From positions 310,001-374,000 of the forward strand of contig NZ_BCXD01000001.1 of assembly GCF_001894925.1 (NCBI RefSeq): 64,000 nucleotides of DNA, given 5' to 3'. A program made the translations under genes and the position numbers. This document shows, piece after piece, positions 52,725 through 60,597 of the stretch. Origin of the DNA: Rhodococcus rhodnii NBRC 100604. Its GTDB lineage: Bacteria; Actinomycetota; Actinomycetes; Mycobacteriales; Mycobacteriaceae. The notes beneath the pieces are model-generated. The model saw only the letters and a program-made list of their open reading frames with translations. It was not told where the DNA came from and did no database searches. Every line of letters starts with the position of its first letter. Positions within the stretch are counted from its first letter, which is position 1.

Positions 52725-55049
52725 CTAGTCCTCCGAACCGGCCTTCTCCGCCCGGCGACGCAACCGGCGTGCGGCCGCGACGAGATTGCGCAGCGACGGC
52801 TCGAGCTGCCAGTAGTGGCGCGTCTTCAGACCACCGTCCGGATTCGCCCACAGCCGATCGAGCGGCACCGACTCGCTCGCCTTCGTGAGCAGTTCGTCGA
52901 GTTCGTCGATGTCCGGGATCCGGGCCGACCGGCTCTCGTAGACGCCGGGCCCGACGCCGCGCGTGAGCGCACGCTCCTCGATAGCCTGCAGGACCCAGTC
53001 GATCGACCGCGTCGCGACGATCGCGGTGACGTCGGCGTCGAGCCGTTCGATCGCGTCGACGACCGACGTCTTGCCCGAGTACGTGATGTGCGTGTGGATC
53101 TGCGTCTCGGGCTTCGCACCACCTGTCGCGAGCCGGAACGCATCGACCGCCCACTCGAGGTACTCCTGGCGGCCGTCGTCGCGTAGCGGCAGCAACTCGC
53201 GAATGGCGGGCTCGTCGACCTGGATGATCGCGATCCCGGCGGCCTCGAGGTCGGCGATCTCGTCGCGGATCGCGAGGGCGAGCTGATCGGCGGTCTCGTA
53301 GAGCGGCTGGTCCTGACGGACGAACGAGCGCGCCAGCATCGTGACGGGGCCGGTGAGCATCGCCTTGACCGGCTTGTCCGTGAGCGACTGGGCGAACCCG
53401 ATCCACTCGACCGTCATCGGCTTCGGCCGCGCGACGTCGCCGAACAGGATCGGCGGCCGCGTCGCGCGCGAGCCGTACGCCTGCACCCAGCCGTTGTGGG
53501 TGAAGGCGTATCCGTCGAGCAGTTCCGCGAAGTACTGCACCATGTCGTTGCGCTCGTGCTCACCGTGCACGAGGACGTCGAGGCCGATGTCCTCCTGGAG
53601 GCGGATCGTGTCGGCGATCTCCTCCTGGATCCGCTTGTAGTAGTCGGCCCATTCGAGCCGGCCCGCACCGAGTTCGTAGCGGGCCTGCCGGATCGCGTCC
53701 GTCTGCGGGAACGAACCGAGCGTCGTCGCGGGCACGAGCGGCAGGTTCAGCCGTTCCTGCTGGGCGACGCGGCGCTCCTCGTACGGTGCGCGCACGCGAT
53801 GCTCGGGGCGGATCGCGTTGACCCGCGAACGCACCGTGTGCTTGAGCTTGAAGTGCACCGAGGTCGGCTTCTTGCGCCACTTCTCCGACGGCCCCTCGGT
53901 CAGTGCCTTCGCGAGCGCGACGACCTCACCGACCTTCTGCTTCGCGAACGCGAGCCGGTCCGCGACGTCGCCGGGGAGGTCGTATTCGATGAGCACGTCG
54001 TACGGCACGTGCAGCAGCGACGTCGACGTCGAGACGACGAGGTCGGGGACGACGTCCTTCAGCTTGTTCAGGTAGGTCAGTGTGTTGTAGCGGTCGACGC
54101 GCCACACGTTGCGGCCGTCGACGACACCCGCGTAGAGGCGCTTGCGCCGCAGCCCCGGCACCTTCGCGAGTTCGTCCGGGTTGACCTTGCCCGCGACGAG
54201 GTCGAGGCCGAGTGCCTCGACGCCGGTTCCGGCGAGGATCGCGAGGGCGTCGCCGAGCCAGCCGTACTGGCCCGTCACGAGGATGCGCGGACGCAGCGGC
54301 GCCGTCGAGAGCGTGTCGTACGCACGTCGCAGTGCCTCGAGTTCCTCGGGCGCCCGGTCCTCGGTGAAGCACGGCTCGTCGAGCTGCACACACGTCGCAC
54401 CGGCCTTCGCGAGCTGCGCGAAGAGCTTCTCGTATTCCGGCAGCAGGGCGTCGAGCAGGTCGAGCGGAGCGAAGCCGTCGCGCTCGCTCGTGGGGCTCAC
54501 CTTCGCGAGCAGCAGCAGCGACACCGGGCCGAGGAGCACGGGCCGCAGTTCGATGTCGCGGGCCATCGCGCGATGGAACTCGTCGAGCACGTCGTCGGAC
54601 CGCAACGAGAACGTCGTGTTCTCGTCCACCTCGGGCTGGCGGTAGTGGTAGTTCGTCCCGAAGTAACGGACGAGCTCGAGGGGCGGGAAGTCGGGCTTGC
54701 CGCGCGCGAGTGTGAAGTAGAAGTCGAGGTCGTCCATCTCGCCGCGCAACGGCGCGAACCGCGGCGGGACGGCGCCGAAGAGGAGCGCGTTGTCGAGGAC
54801 GTGATCGTAGAACGAGAACGTGTTGCCGGGCACCTGGGAGAGGCCGGTCGCGGCGAGCTCGCTCCAGGTCTCTTCCTGCAGTTCGCGTCCGACAGCGAGG
54901 AGCTCGGCACGGGTTCCGGTGCCGTGCCAGTACGCCTCGAGTGCACGCTTGAGCTCGCGGCGAGGGCCGATACGCGGGTAGCCCAAGATGCTCGAGCCGA
55001 CGGGAGTGCTCGAACCGACGGGAGTGCTCGAACCGAAGGTGCTGGTCAT
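52725..55049 (-). CDS. MetE-like cobalamin-independent methionine synthase lacking three zinc ligands
   Basis: 774 residues, full MetE length. N-terminal GYPRIGPRRELKRALEAYW, then TTLGSFPQTDAIRQARYELG, VHGEHERNDMVQYFAELLDG, RPKPMTVEW and IIQVDEPAIRELLPLR show the folate and homocysteine regions. But the zinc site is changed: the canonical HTHMCYSEF is HTHITYSGK (Cys to Thr656), the SIETSRS Glu is Val678, and NPDCGLKTR is NPDGGLKTR (Gly739). Only His654 remains, at a constant offset of 13 from the E. coli ligands H641, C643, E665 and C726. The N-terminus carries tandem GSSTPV repeats. It may methylate by another route or have a new function. Confidence 0.88.
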   Translation of the reverse strand: MTSTFGSSTPVGSSTPVGSSILGYPRIGPRRELKRALEAYWHGTGTRAELLAVGRELQEETWSELAATGLSQVPGNTFSFYDHVLDNALLFGAVPPRFAPLRGEMDDLDFYFTLARGKPDFPPLELVRYFGTNYHYRQPEVDENTTFSLRSDDVLDEFHRAMARDIELRPVLLGPVSLLLLAKVSPTSERDGFAPLDLLDALLPEYEKLFAQLAKAGATCVQLDEPCFTEDRAPEELEALRRAYDTLSTAPLRPRILVTGQYGWLGDALAILAGTGVEALGLDLVAGKVNPDELAKVPGLRRKRLYAGVVDGRNVWRVDRYNTLTYLNKLKDVVPDLVVSTSTSLLHVPYDVLIEYDLPGDVADRLAFAKQKVGEVVALAKALTEGPSEKWRKKPTSVHFKLKHTVRSRVNAIRPEHRVRAPYEERRVAQQERLNLPLVPATTLGSFPQTDAIRQARYELGAGRLEWADYYKRIQEEIADTIRLQEDIGLDVLVHGEHERNDMVQYFAELLDGYAFTHNGWVQAYGSRATRPPILFGDVARPKPMTVEWIGFAQSLTDKPVKAMLTGPVTMLARSFVRQDQPLYETADQLALAIRDEIADLEAAGIAIIQVDEPAIRELLPLRDDGRQEYLEWAVDAFRLATGGAKPETQIHTHITYSGKTSVVDAIERLDADVTAIVATRSIDWVLQAIEERALTRGVGPGVYESRSARIPDIDELDELLTKASESVPLDRLWANPDGGLKTRHYWQLEPSLRNLVAAARRLRRRAEKAGSED
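54990..55040. repeat. 18-bp tandem repeats at the metE-like 5' end
   Basis: Two full copies of GCTCGARCCGACGGGAGT (54990-55007, 55008-55025) and a partial third to 55040. They encode the N-terminal GSSTPVGSSTPVGSS of the MetE-like protein. Confidence 0.85.
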
Positions 55050-55117
55050 GGCTGTCGACCTTTCGGGGAGGACGGACCGATCATCACCCCTTGTCTCATC
55101 ACCCCTTGCCCCTGTGC

Positions 55118-55164
55118 CGCAATGTCACATCGTGCGCATCGAGCGCAAACGATGTGACATTGCG
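55118..55164. repeat. Large inverted repeat upstream of the metE-like gene
   Basis: Perfect 16-bp arms (55118-55133 CGCAATGTCACATCGT and 55149-55164) around a 15-nt loop. It lies between fadB2's stop and the metE-like start, both leftward, so it may terminate fadB2 or serve as an operator. Not a cobalamin riboswitch by appearance. Confidence 0.7.
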
Positions 55165-55204
55165 CCGCACGGGGAGGGGGGCGGGGTGCCTACGGGCAGG
55201 CGGC

Positions 55205-56101
55205 TCAGCTGGCTTTCTTGGCGGTACGGCCGTTCTCGCCGTACTCGTAGAAGCCCGCACCGGACTTCTTGCCCACGAGTCCTGCCTCGACCATGCGCAG
55301 CAGCAGCGGCGGCGCCGAGTACAGCGGTTCCTTGAACTCCTCGTACATCGAGTCGGCGATCGACTTCACGGTGTCGAGGCCGACGAGGTCGGTCAGTGCG
55401 AGCGGGCCCATCGGATGCGCGAGGCCGAGCACGGTCGCCTTGTCGATGTCCTCCTTCGTCGCGAAGCCGGACTCGACCATGCGGATCGCCGAGAGCAGGT
55501 ACGGCACGAGCAGTGCGTTGACGACGAATCCGGAGCGGTCGGCGGAGTGCACCACCTGCTTGCCGAGGACGTCGCTCGCGAACAGCTCGGCGCGCTCGCT
55601 CACGGCCTTGCTCGTCTTGAGGGTCGTGACGAGTTCGACGAGCGGGAGCACGGGCACCGGGTTGAAGAAGTGCATGCCGATGACGCGCTCGGGCTTGGTG
55701 GTCGCGATGCCGAGCTTCATGATCGGGATCGACGACGTGTTGGAGGCGAGCACGGCGTTCGGGTCGGTGACGACGCCGTCGAGCTCGCTGAAGATGTCGC
55801 TCTTGACCTTCTCGTCCTCGACGACGGCCTCGACGACGAGCTGACGGTCGGCGAAGTCGCCGAGGTCGGTGGTGAAGCGGAGCCGCCAGGCCGCCTGCTC
55901 ACGCTCGCGCTCGGTGATCTTTCCGCTGCTGACGCCGCGATCGAGCGAGCGGAGGATGCGCGAGCGTCCTGCCGCGGAGAGTTCGCGCGTGCGCTCGTAC
56001 ACAAGAACGTCGACGTGTGCGCGTGCGCAGACCTCGGCGATACCGGCGCCCATCTGACCTGCGCCGATCACGCCGACGCGCTGAATCTTCTCGCTGGTCA
56101 C
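55205..56101 (-). CDS. fadB2: 3-hydroxybutyryl-CoA dehydrogenase (FadB2-like)
   Basis: 298 residues, GTG start behind GAGGAGGAG. NAD-dependent oxidation of 3-hydroxyacyl-CoA in beta-oxidation. Rossmann VGVIGAGQMGAGIAEVCA at about 9-26, NTSSI, catalytic His in MHFFNPVPVLPLVE, and C-terminal dimer domain HPMGPLALTDLVGLD. Next to aceA as in M. tuberculosis (Rv0468), joining fatty-acid degradation with the glyoxylate shunt. Confidence 0.94.
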   Translation of the reverse strand: MTSEKIQRVGVIGAGQMGAGIAEVCARAHVDVLVYERTRELSAAGRSRILRSLDRGVSSGKITEREREQAAWRLRFTTDLGDFADRQLVVEAVVEDEKVKSDIFSELDGVVTDPNAVLASNTSSIPIMKLGIATTKPERVIGMHFFNPVPVLPLVELVTTLKTSKAVSERAELFASDVLGKQVVHSADRSGFVVNALLVPYLLSAIRMVESGFATKEDIDKATVLGLAHPMGPLALTDLVGLDTVKSIADSMYEEFKEPLYSAPPLLLRMVEAGLVGKKSGAGFYEYGENGRTAKKAS

Positions 56102-56115
56102 GTCAGCTCCTCCTC

Positions 56116-56160
56116 AGGGAAACGTGCATCGGGGAAACGTGCATCGGGGAAACGTGCAAC
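56116..56160. repeat. Three 15-bp tandem repeats in the fadB2 leader
   Basis: Three copies of GGGGAAACGTGCATC (first and third with one mismatch) from 56116 to 56160, just before the fadB2 Shine-Dalgarno on the minus strand. Possible tandem operator or slipped duplication. Confidence 0.85.
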
Positions 56161-56187
56161 TACTCGTGGTCGTGCTGGTGGTACGAC

Positions 56188-56246
56188 ACGGGGGAGAGAC
56201 CCGCGTGGATCTCTCCCCCGTTCGGTCCGCCCGGCCGTGGGCCGGG
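56188..56246 (-). terminator. Two hairpins downstream of aceA
   Basis: ACGGGGGAGAGA (56188-56199) pairs with its complement at 56210-56221 around a 10-nt loop, and CCCGGCC-GTG-GGCCGGG occupies 56230-56246. Both lie between the aceA stop and fadB2 on the minus strand and should terminate or attenuate aceA transcripts. Confidence 0.65.
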
Positions 56247-56267
56247 GGTGACGAAGAACCGTCGTTC

Positions 56268-57557
56268 CTAGTGGAACTGGCCTTCCTCGGTGGAGCCCTT
56301 CAGTGCAGCCGTCGAGGTGTTGGGGTCGACGGTGGTGGCGATGCTGTCGAAGTAGCCGGCGCCGACCTCACGCTGGTGCTTGACGGCGGTGAAGCCACGC
56401 TCTGCGGCAGCCTTGAACTCGCGCTCCTGCAGGTCGACGAAGGCCGTCATGCCCTCGCGGGCGTAGCCGTGCGCCAGGTCGAACATGCCGTAGTTGAGCG
56501 AATGGAAGCCGGCCAGCGTGATGAACTGGAACTTGAAGCCCATCGCGCCGAGCTCCTTCTGGAACTTCGCGATCGTCGCGTCGTCCAGGTGCGCCTTCCA
56601 GTTGAAGGACGGGGAGCAGTTGTACGCGAGCAGCTGGTCGGGGAACTCGCTGCGCACGGACTCGGCGAACTTCTTGGCGACCTCGAGGTCCGGAACGCCG
56701 GTCTCCATCCAGATGAGATCGGAGTACGGGGCGTAGGCCTTCGCACGGGCGATGCAGGGCTCGATGCCGTTCTTGACGCCGTAGAAGCCCTCGGCCGTAC
56801 GGGTGCCGTCGAGGAACTCGCGGTCACGCTCGTCGACGTCCGACGTGATGAGGGTTGCGGCCTCGGCGTCGGTACGGGCGATGACGACGGTGGGGACGTC
56901 GGCGACGTCGGCCGCGAGGCGAGCCGAGGTCAGGGTGCGGATGTGCTGCTGGGTGGGGATGAGCACCTTGCCACCGAGGTGGCCGCACTTCTTCTCCGAC
57001 GCGAGCTGGTCCTCCCAGTGCGAGCCGGCGACGCCGGCCGCGATCATGGCCTTCTGCAGCTCGTAGACGTTGAGGGCGCCGCCGAAGCCGGCCTCACCGT
57101 CGGCGACGATCGGGGCGAGCCAGTTGTCGACGGAGGTGTCACCCTCGACCTTGGCGATCTCGTCGGCGCGCAGGAGCGCGTTGTTGATGCGACGGACGAC
57201 CTGCGGCACCGAGTTCGCCGGGTACAGCGACTGGTCCGGGTAGGTGTGGCCCGAGAGGTTCGCGTCACCGGCGACCTGCCAGCCGGAGAGGTAGATGGCC
57301 TTGAGGCCCGCGCGGACCTGCTGGACGGCCTGGTTGCCCGTGAGTGCGCCGAGCGAGTTGATGTAGTCCTCGTTGTTGACGAGGTCCCACAGGATCTCGG
57401 AGCCGCGACGCGCGAGCGTGGCCTCTTCGACGACGGTGCCCTGGAGCTTCACGACCTGATCGGCGGTGTAGTTGCGGGTGATGCCCTTCCAGCGCGGGTT
57501 GGTGTCCCAATCCTGCTGGATCTCGGCTGCGGTCCTCGGTGTGCCGGTGGTCGACAT
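56268..57557 (-). CDS. aceA: Isocitrate lyase
   Basis: 429 residues. Cleaves isocitrate to glyoxylate and succinate in the glyoxylate shunt. The catalytic KKCGHLGGK has Cys191, as in M. tuberculosis Icl1. Mg-binding [19 protein letters not shown] and NCSPSFNW are intact. ATG follows GTGGAG. Length is standard. RamB-like motifs lie upstream; ramB itself is about 3 kb away. Confidence 0.97.
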   Translation of the reverse strand: MSTTGTPRTAAEIQQDWDTNPRWKGITRNYTADQVVKLQGTVVEEATLARRGSEILWDLVNNEDYINSLGALTGNQAVQQVRAGLKAIYLSGWQVAGDANLSGHTYPDQSLYPANSVPQVVRRINNALLRADEIAKVEGDTSVDNWLAPIVADGEAGFGGALNVYELQKAMIAAGVAGSHWEDQLASEKKCGHLGGKVLIPTQQHIRTLTSARLAADVADVPTVVIARTDAEAATLITSDVDERDREFLDGTRTAEGFYGVKNGIEPCIARAKAYAPYSDLIWMETGVPDLEVAKKFAESVRSEFPDQLLAYNCSPSFNWKAHLDDATIAKFQKELGAMGFKFQFITLAGFHSLNYGMFDLAHGYAREGMTAFVDLQEREFKAAAERGFTAVKHQREVGAGYFDSIATTVDPNTSTAALKGSTEEGQFH

Positions 57558-58034
57558 CAAGACTCCACTTCTCGTTGTATATCGGAGCGCCGGGGCGATG
57601 TGAGCAGTACGTCCGTACGACTTCGCATCGTTGCCAGGCTCCGTGTCGGTACTCGTCGAGAATGACACACCGAAAAAGGGCCGTCTAGCAGTTGCTAATG
57701 CCAACCTTCGCTAGCTTTTCGGGCACCGTTGCAAAGATTGCGAAGGTTCTGGCGTCAGTCGCGCCCGAGGTGCCGGGGCCGATATTACCGACGAGTACAT
57801 GTTCACCCTGTTCACGGCCCGATACCGCCGCACGGGCCCCGGCCCCACGGGCATCGCCGCCGATACGCGACCGGACGGCCGAATGCGACGAAACGACCGA
57901 AAGTGATGTCCCTCACGCTACTGTCGGTTCACGAGCGCTCGCGCTGCGTGCCCGGCGGGCCTCGGATACGTTCCGGTCACGGGAGCGGACCCCGCCCGAC
58001 CGGTGGCCGCACGGGAGACGGACGAGGAAACACG
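57558..58034. other. aceA-fmdB divergent intergenic region
   Basis: 477 bp without a gene; open frames crossing it are shadows. It contains the aceA promoter and RamB-like motifs (57684-57741), lower in GC than its surroundings. The fmdB leader with GAGGAAA lies at the right end. Nothing else is recognised. Confidence 0.6.
57684..57741 (-). promoter_or_regulatory. RamB-like operator cluster upstream of aceA
   Basis: TAGCAGTTGCTAA (57686-57698) is an imperfect palindrome of TTAGCA. CGCTAGC (57709-57715) and TTGCAAAGATTGCGAA (57729-57744) follow. CTTTGCAA-type words are bound by RamB in corynebacteria, and GTTGCTAA also occurs in the ramB promoter here. About 130-185 bp before the aceA ATG. 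Confidence 0.5.
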
Positions 58035-58322
58035 TTGCCGCTGTACGAATTCCACTGCCAGGATTGCGGGCCGATCGAGCGCCACCATCCGATGGCGACG
58101 GTGCCGGACGACGAGCCGTGCCCCGAGTGCGGCGAATCGATGCGCCGGCGCGTCGGAGCACCCGCACTCGGCCGGATCGGCTCTCCCGCGATGCGCGCAC
58201 TCGACGACGCCGCCCGCAGCGCGCACGAACCTGCCGTCGTGAACTCCCTTCCGGGCTCGCCCCGCACGCGCCGCACGCCGCGATCGGCCGACCCGCGCCA
58301 TCGAAAGCTCCCCCGCCCGTGA
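58035..58322 (+). CDS. FmdB-type zinc-ribbon protein
   Basis: 95 residues, TTG start chosen for GAGGAAA at 5 bp and because PLYEFHCQDCG begins the family. Two CxxC knuckles (CQDC and CPEC) form a zinc ribbon. The C-terminus is basic. FmdB proteins are thought to regulate or assist formamidase; fmdA follows 38 bp downstream. Confidence 0.88.
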   Translation: MPLYEFHCQDCGPIERHHPMATVPDDEPCPECGESMRRRVGAPALGRIGSPAMRALDDAARSAHEPAVVNSLPGSPRTRRTPRSADPRHRKLPRP

Positions 58323-58360
58323 GTGCCACCCGCTGAGAGCAACCCCTCGAAGGAGCCGTC

Positions 58361-59623
58361 ATGCCCGAACTGGTGTTCCCACTGGACTCGACCAAGAAGT
58401 TCACCGATCAGGAGATCGTCGGCCACAACCGCTGGCATCCCGACATCCCGGCGGCGGTCACCGTGAAGCCGGGCGACGAGTTCCGCGTGCACTGCCGGGA
58501 GTGGTTCGACGGCGCGATCCACAACGACGACTCCGCCGACGACATCCTGAACGCCCCGCTGAGCACCGTCCACACGCTCTCGGGTCCGTTCGCGATCGAG
58601 GGCGCGAAGCCGGGCGACCTGCTCGTCGTCGACATCCTCGACGTCGGCCCGATTCCGCAGGAGGACTCGGGTCCGCTCGCCGGTCAGGGCTGGGGCTACA
58701 CCGGCATCTTCTCGCGCGGCAACGGCGGTGGATTCCTCACCGACCAGTTCCCCGACGCCTACAAGGCGATCTGGGACTTCTCCGGTCAGACCACGACGTC
58801 GCGCCACGTCCCCGGCGTGAAGTTCACCGGCATCGTGCACCCCGGCCTCATGGGCACCGCGCCGTCCGCGGAACTGCTCGCGCGCTGGAACGCCCGCGAG
58901 GGTGCGCTCATCGCGACCGATCCCGACCGCACTCCGCCGCTCGCGCTTCCCCCGCTGCCGCAGGACGCCGTCCTCGGTTCGCTCACCGGTGCCGAGTTCG
59001 ACCGCGCCGCCGCCGAGGCGGCGCGGACGGCGCCGCCACGCGAGAACGGCGGCAACCAGGACATCAAGAACCTCACCAAGGGCACCCGCGTCTTCTATCC
59101 GGTGTTCGTCGACGGCGCGAACCTCTCGGTCGGCGATCTCCACTTCTCGCAGGGCGACGGCGAGATCACCTTCTGCGGCGCGATCGAGATGGGCGGGTTC
59201 ATCGACCTGCGCGTCGATCTCATCAAGGGCGGGATGGAGACCTACGGCGTGAGCGAGAACGCCATCTTCATGCCCGGCAACACCGACCCCCAGTACTCCG
59301 AGTGGCTCGCGTTCTCGGGCACGTCGGTGACGCTCGACGGCGAGCAGCGCTATCTCGACTCGCATCTGTCGTACCAGCGGGCGTGCCTGCACGCGATCGA
59401 CTACCTCACGAAGTTCGGCTACTCCCCCGAGCAGGCGTATCTGCTGCTGGGGTCGGCGCCGATCGAGGGCCGCCTGTCGGGTGTCGTCGACATCCCCAAC
59501 TCGTGCTCGACGGTGTATCTGCCCACCGCGATCTTCGACTTCCCCGTCGCGCCGTCCGCCGACGGCCCGCACCGCATCGATCCCGGCATCGGCGCACCCA
59601 GGTCCGAGAACACCGGGGGGTGA
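58361..59623 (+). CDS. fmdA: Formamidase
   Basis: 420 residues, ATG behind GAAGGAG. Hydrolyses formamide to formate and ammonia. FmdA/AmdA family landmarks: HNRWHPDIPAAVTVKPGDEF, HTLSGPFAIEGAKPGDLLVV, FTGIVHPGLMGTAPS and ITFCGAIEMGGFIDLRVDLI. Full length. It forms an operon with fmdB and lies near the urea transporter genes, suggesting a nitrogen-scavenging island; formate could feed the C1 pool handled by PurU. Confidence 0.94.
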   Translation: MPELVFPLDSTKKFTDQEIVGHNRWHPDIPAAVTVKPGDEFRVHCREWFDGAIHNDDSADDILNAPLSTVHTLSGPFAIEGAKPGDLLVVDILDVGPIPQEDSGPLAGQGWGYTGIFSRGNGGGFLTDQFPDAYKAIWDFSGQTTTSRHVPGVKFTGIVHPGLMGTAPSAELLARWNAREGALIATDPDRTPPLALPPLPQDAVLGSLTGAEFDRAAAEAARTAPPRENGGNQDIKNLTKGTRVFYPVFVDGANLSVGDLHFSQGDGEITFCGAIEMGGFIDLRVDLIKGGMETYGVSENAIFMPGNTDPQYSEWLAFSGTSVTLDGEQRYLDSHLSYQRACLHAIDYLTKFGYSPEQAYLLLGSAPIEGRLSGVVDIPNSCSTVYLPTAIFDFPVAPSADGPHRIDPGIGAPRSENTGG

Positions 59624-59650
59624 GGTCGCCGGCCGCGGCTGCTCGATACC

Positions 59651-60535
59651 ATGAGCGGTCACAGCGCAGTCGCGGCCGTCGACTCCGAGGGGGATCTCGT
59701 GAACCAGCCGTACCCGCAGCCCCGGTCGTTTCCGGAGCAGCAGCCCCCGCCCTCGCCGCAGCGCGGTGGCCCGCGCCGGATCGTCCTCGTGGCGCTCGTG
59801 GTCGTCGCGGTGATCGCCGCCGGGACGTGGATCGGGGTGTCCTTCGCCTCGGACCGCGACGCCGGTGTGGACTCCAGCGCGTACGAGTCCGCGTCGTCGC
59901 CCGCCGAACGGCTCGAGGCGGCGATGGACATCATGATCGACTCGGGGCCGATGCGGATCACGATCACCTCCGGGTCCGCCGCCGGTGAGGTCCAGGTCGA
60001 CTACGGCTCGCGGCAGGCGCATCTCGTTCTGCCCGACGACACCTTCGGATCGTTCGAGTACCTCATGACGGGCGAGGACGTCCTGCTTCGGTTCGGCAGC
60101 GCCGCACTCGGCGCCGAGGCCGACACGTGGTACCGCGCCGCGAGCGACGATCCCGGGCCGTTCGCCGCGATGGTCAACTCGTTCGATCCGGACTACCTCA
60201 AGGCAGCGGTCACCGGCGCACGTGGCGTCGAGACGGACGGGACCGAGACGGTCGACGGCGTGACGACGACGCGCTACGTCGTCACCCCCGACAACGAGGC
60301 GCTCGTGGACGAGACGCTCGCGCAGATGGGTGACCTGGCGGTGCTCGACGACCCGTCGCTGCGTGCTCAGGTGCTGGCGTCGATGCCCACGACGATGACG
60401 TACTCGGTCGACGACGACGGCCGCATCCGGTTGCTCGAGAACGGCGGCGAGGAGCATCGGTACCACGATTTCGGGGCGCCGCTCGAGCTCCCGGACGTCG
60501 ATCCCGCGACGGTGCAGGAGTTCCCCGGCTTCTGA
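59651..60535 (+). CDS. Membrane-anchored extracytoplasmic protein (LppX/LprG-like)
   Basis: 294 residues from ATG 59651, or 278 from GTG 59699 (VNQPYPQP). A proline-rich cytoplasmic lead precedes one helix (about 44-66). No lipobox. The outer domain has the beta-rich pattern of LppX_LprAFG proteins (AMDIMIDSGPMRITITSG, VDGVTTTRYVVTPDNEAL, TMTYSVDDDGRIRLLEN). Possible lipid binding. Confidence 0.8.
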   Translation: MSGHSAVAAVDSEGDLVNQPYPQPRSFPEQQPPPSPQRGGPRRIVLVALVVVAVIAAGTWIGVSFASDRDAGVDSSAYESASSPAERLEAAMDIMIDSGPMRITITSGSAAGEVQVDYGSRQAHLVLPDDTFGSFEYLMTGEDVLLRFGSAALGAEADTWYRAASDDPGPFAAMVNSFDPDYLKAAVTGARGVETDGTETVDGVTTTRYVVTPDNEALVDETLAQMGDLAVLDDPSLRAQVLASMPTTMTYSVDDDGRIRLLENGGEEHRYHDFGAPLELPDVDPATVQEFPGF

Positions 60536-60550
60536 CCGGATGTGAAGGCT

Positions 60551-60591
60551 GTTAACAGCTGGTTGCTAACCCACCGGCACGCTTCTAGCCT
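60551..60591 (+). promoter_or_regulatory. ramB promoter and autoregulatory motif
   Basis: TTGCTA (60563-60568) and TAGCCT (60586-60591) are 17 bp apart; TAGCCT ends 6 bp before ATG 60598, giving a leaderless mRNA. The imperfect inverted repeat GTTAACA-GCTGG-TTGCTAAC (60551-60570) overlaps the -35 and shares GTTGCTAA with the aceA promoter. Confidence 0.6.
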
Positions 60592-60597
60592 GGACAC

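Noticed and set aside
55050-55204. Cobalamin or SAM riboswitch upstream of the metE-like gene
   Set aside because: The 155-bp region has no conserved riboswitch core; a simple inverted repeat explains its structure.
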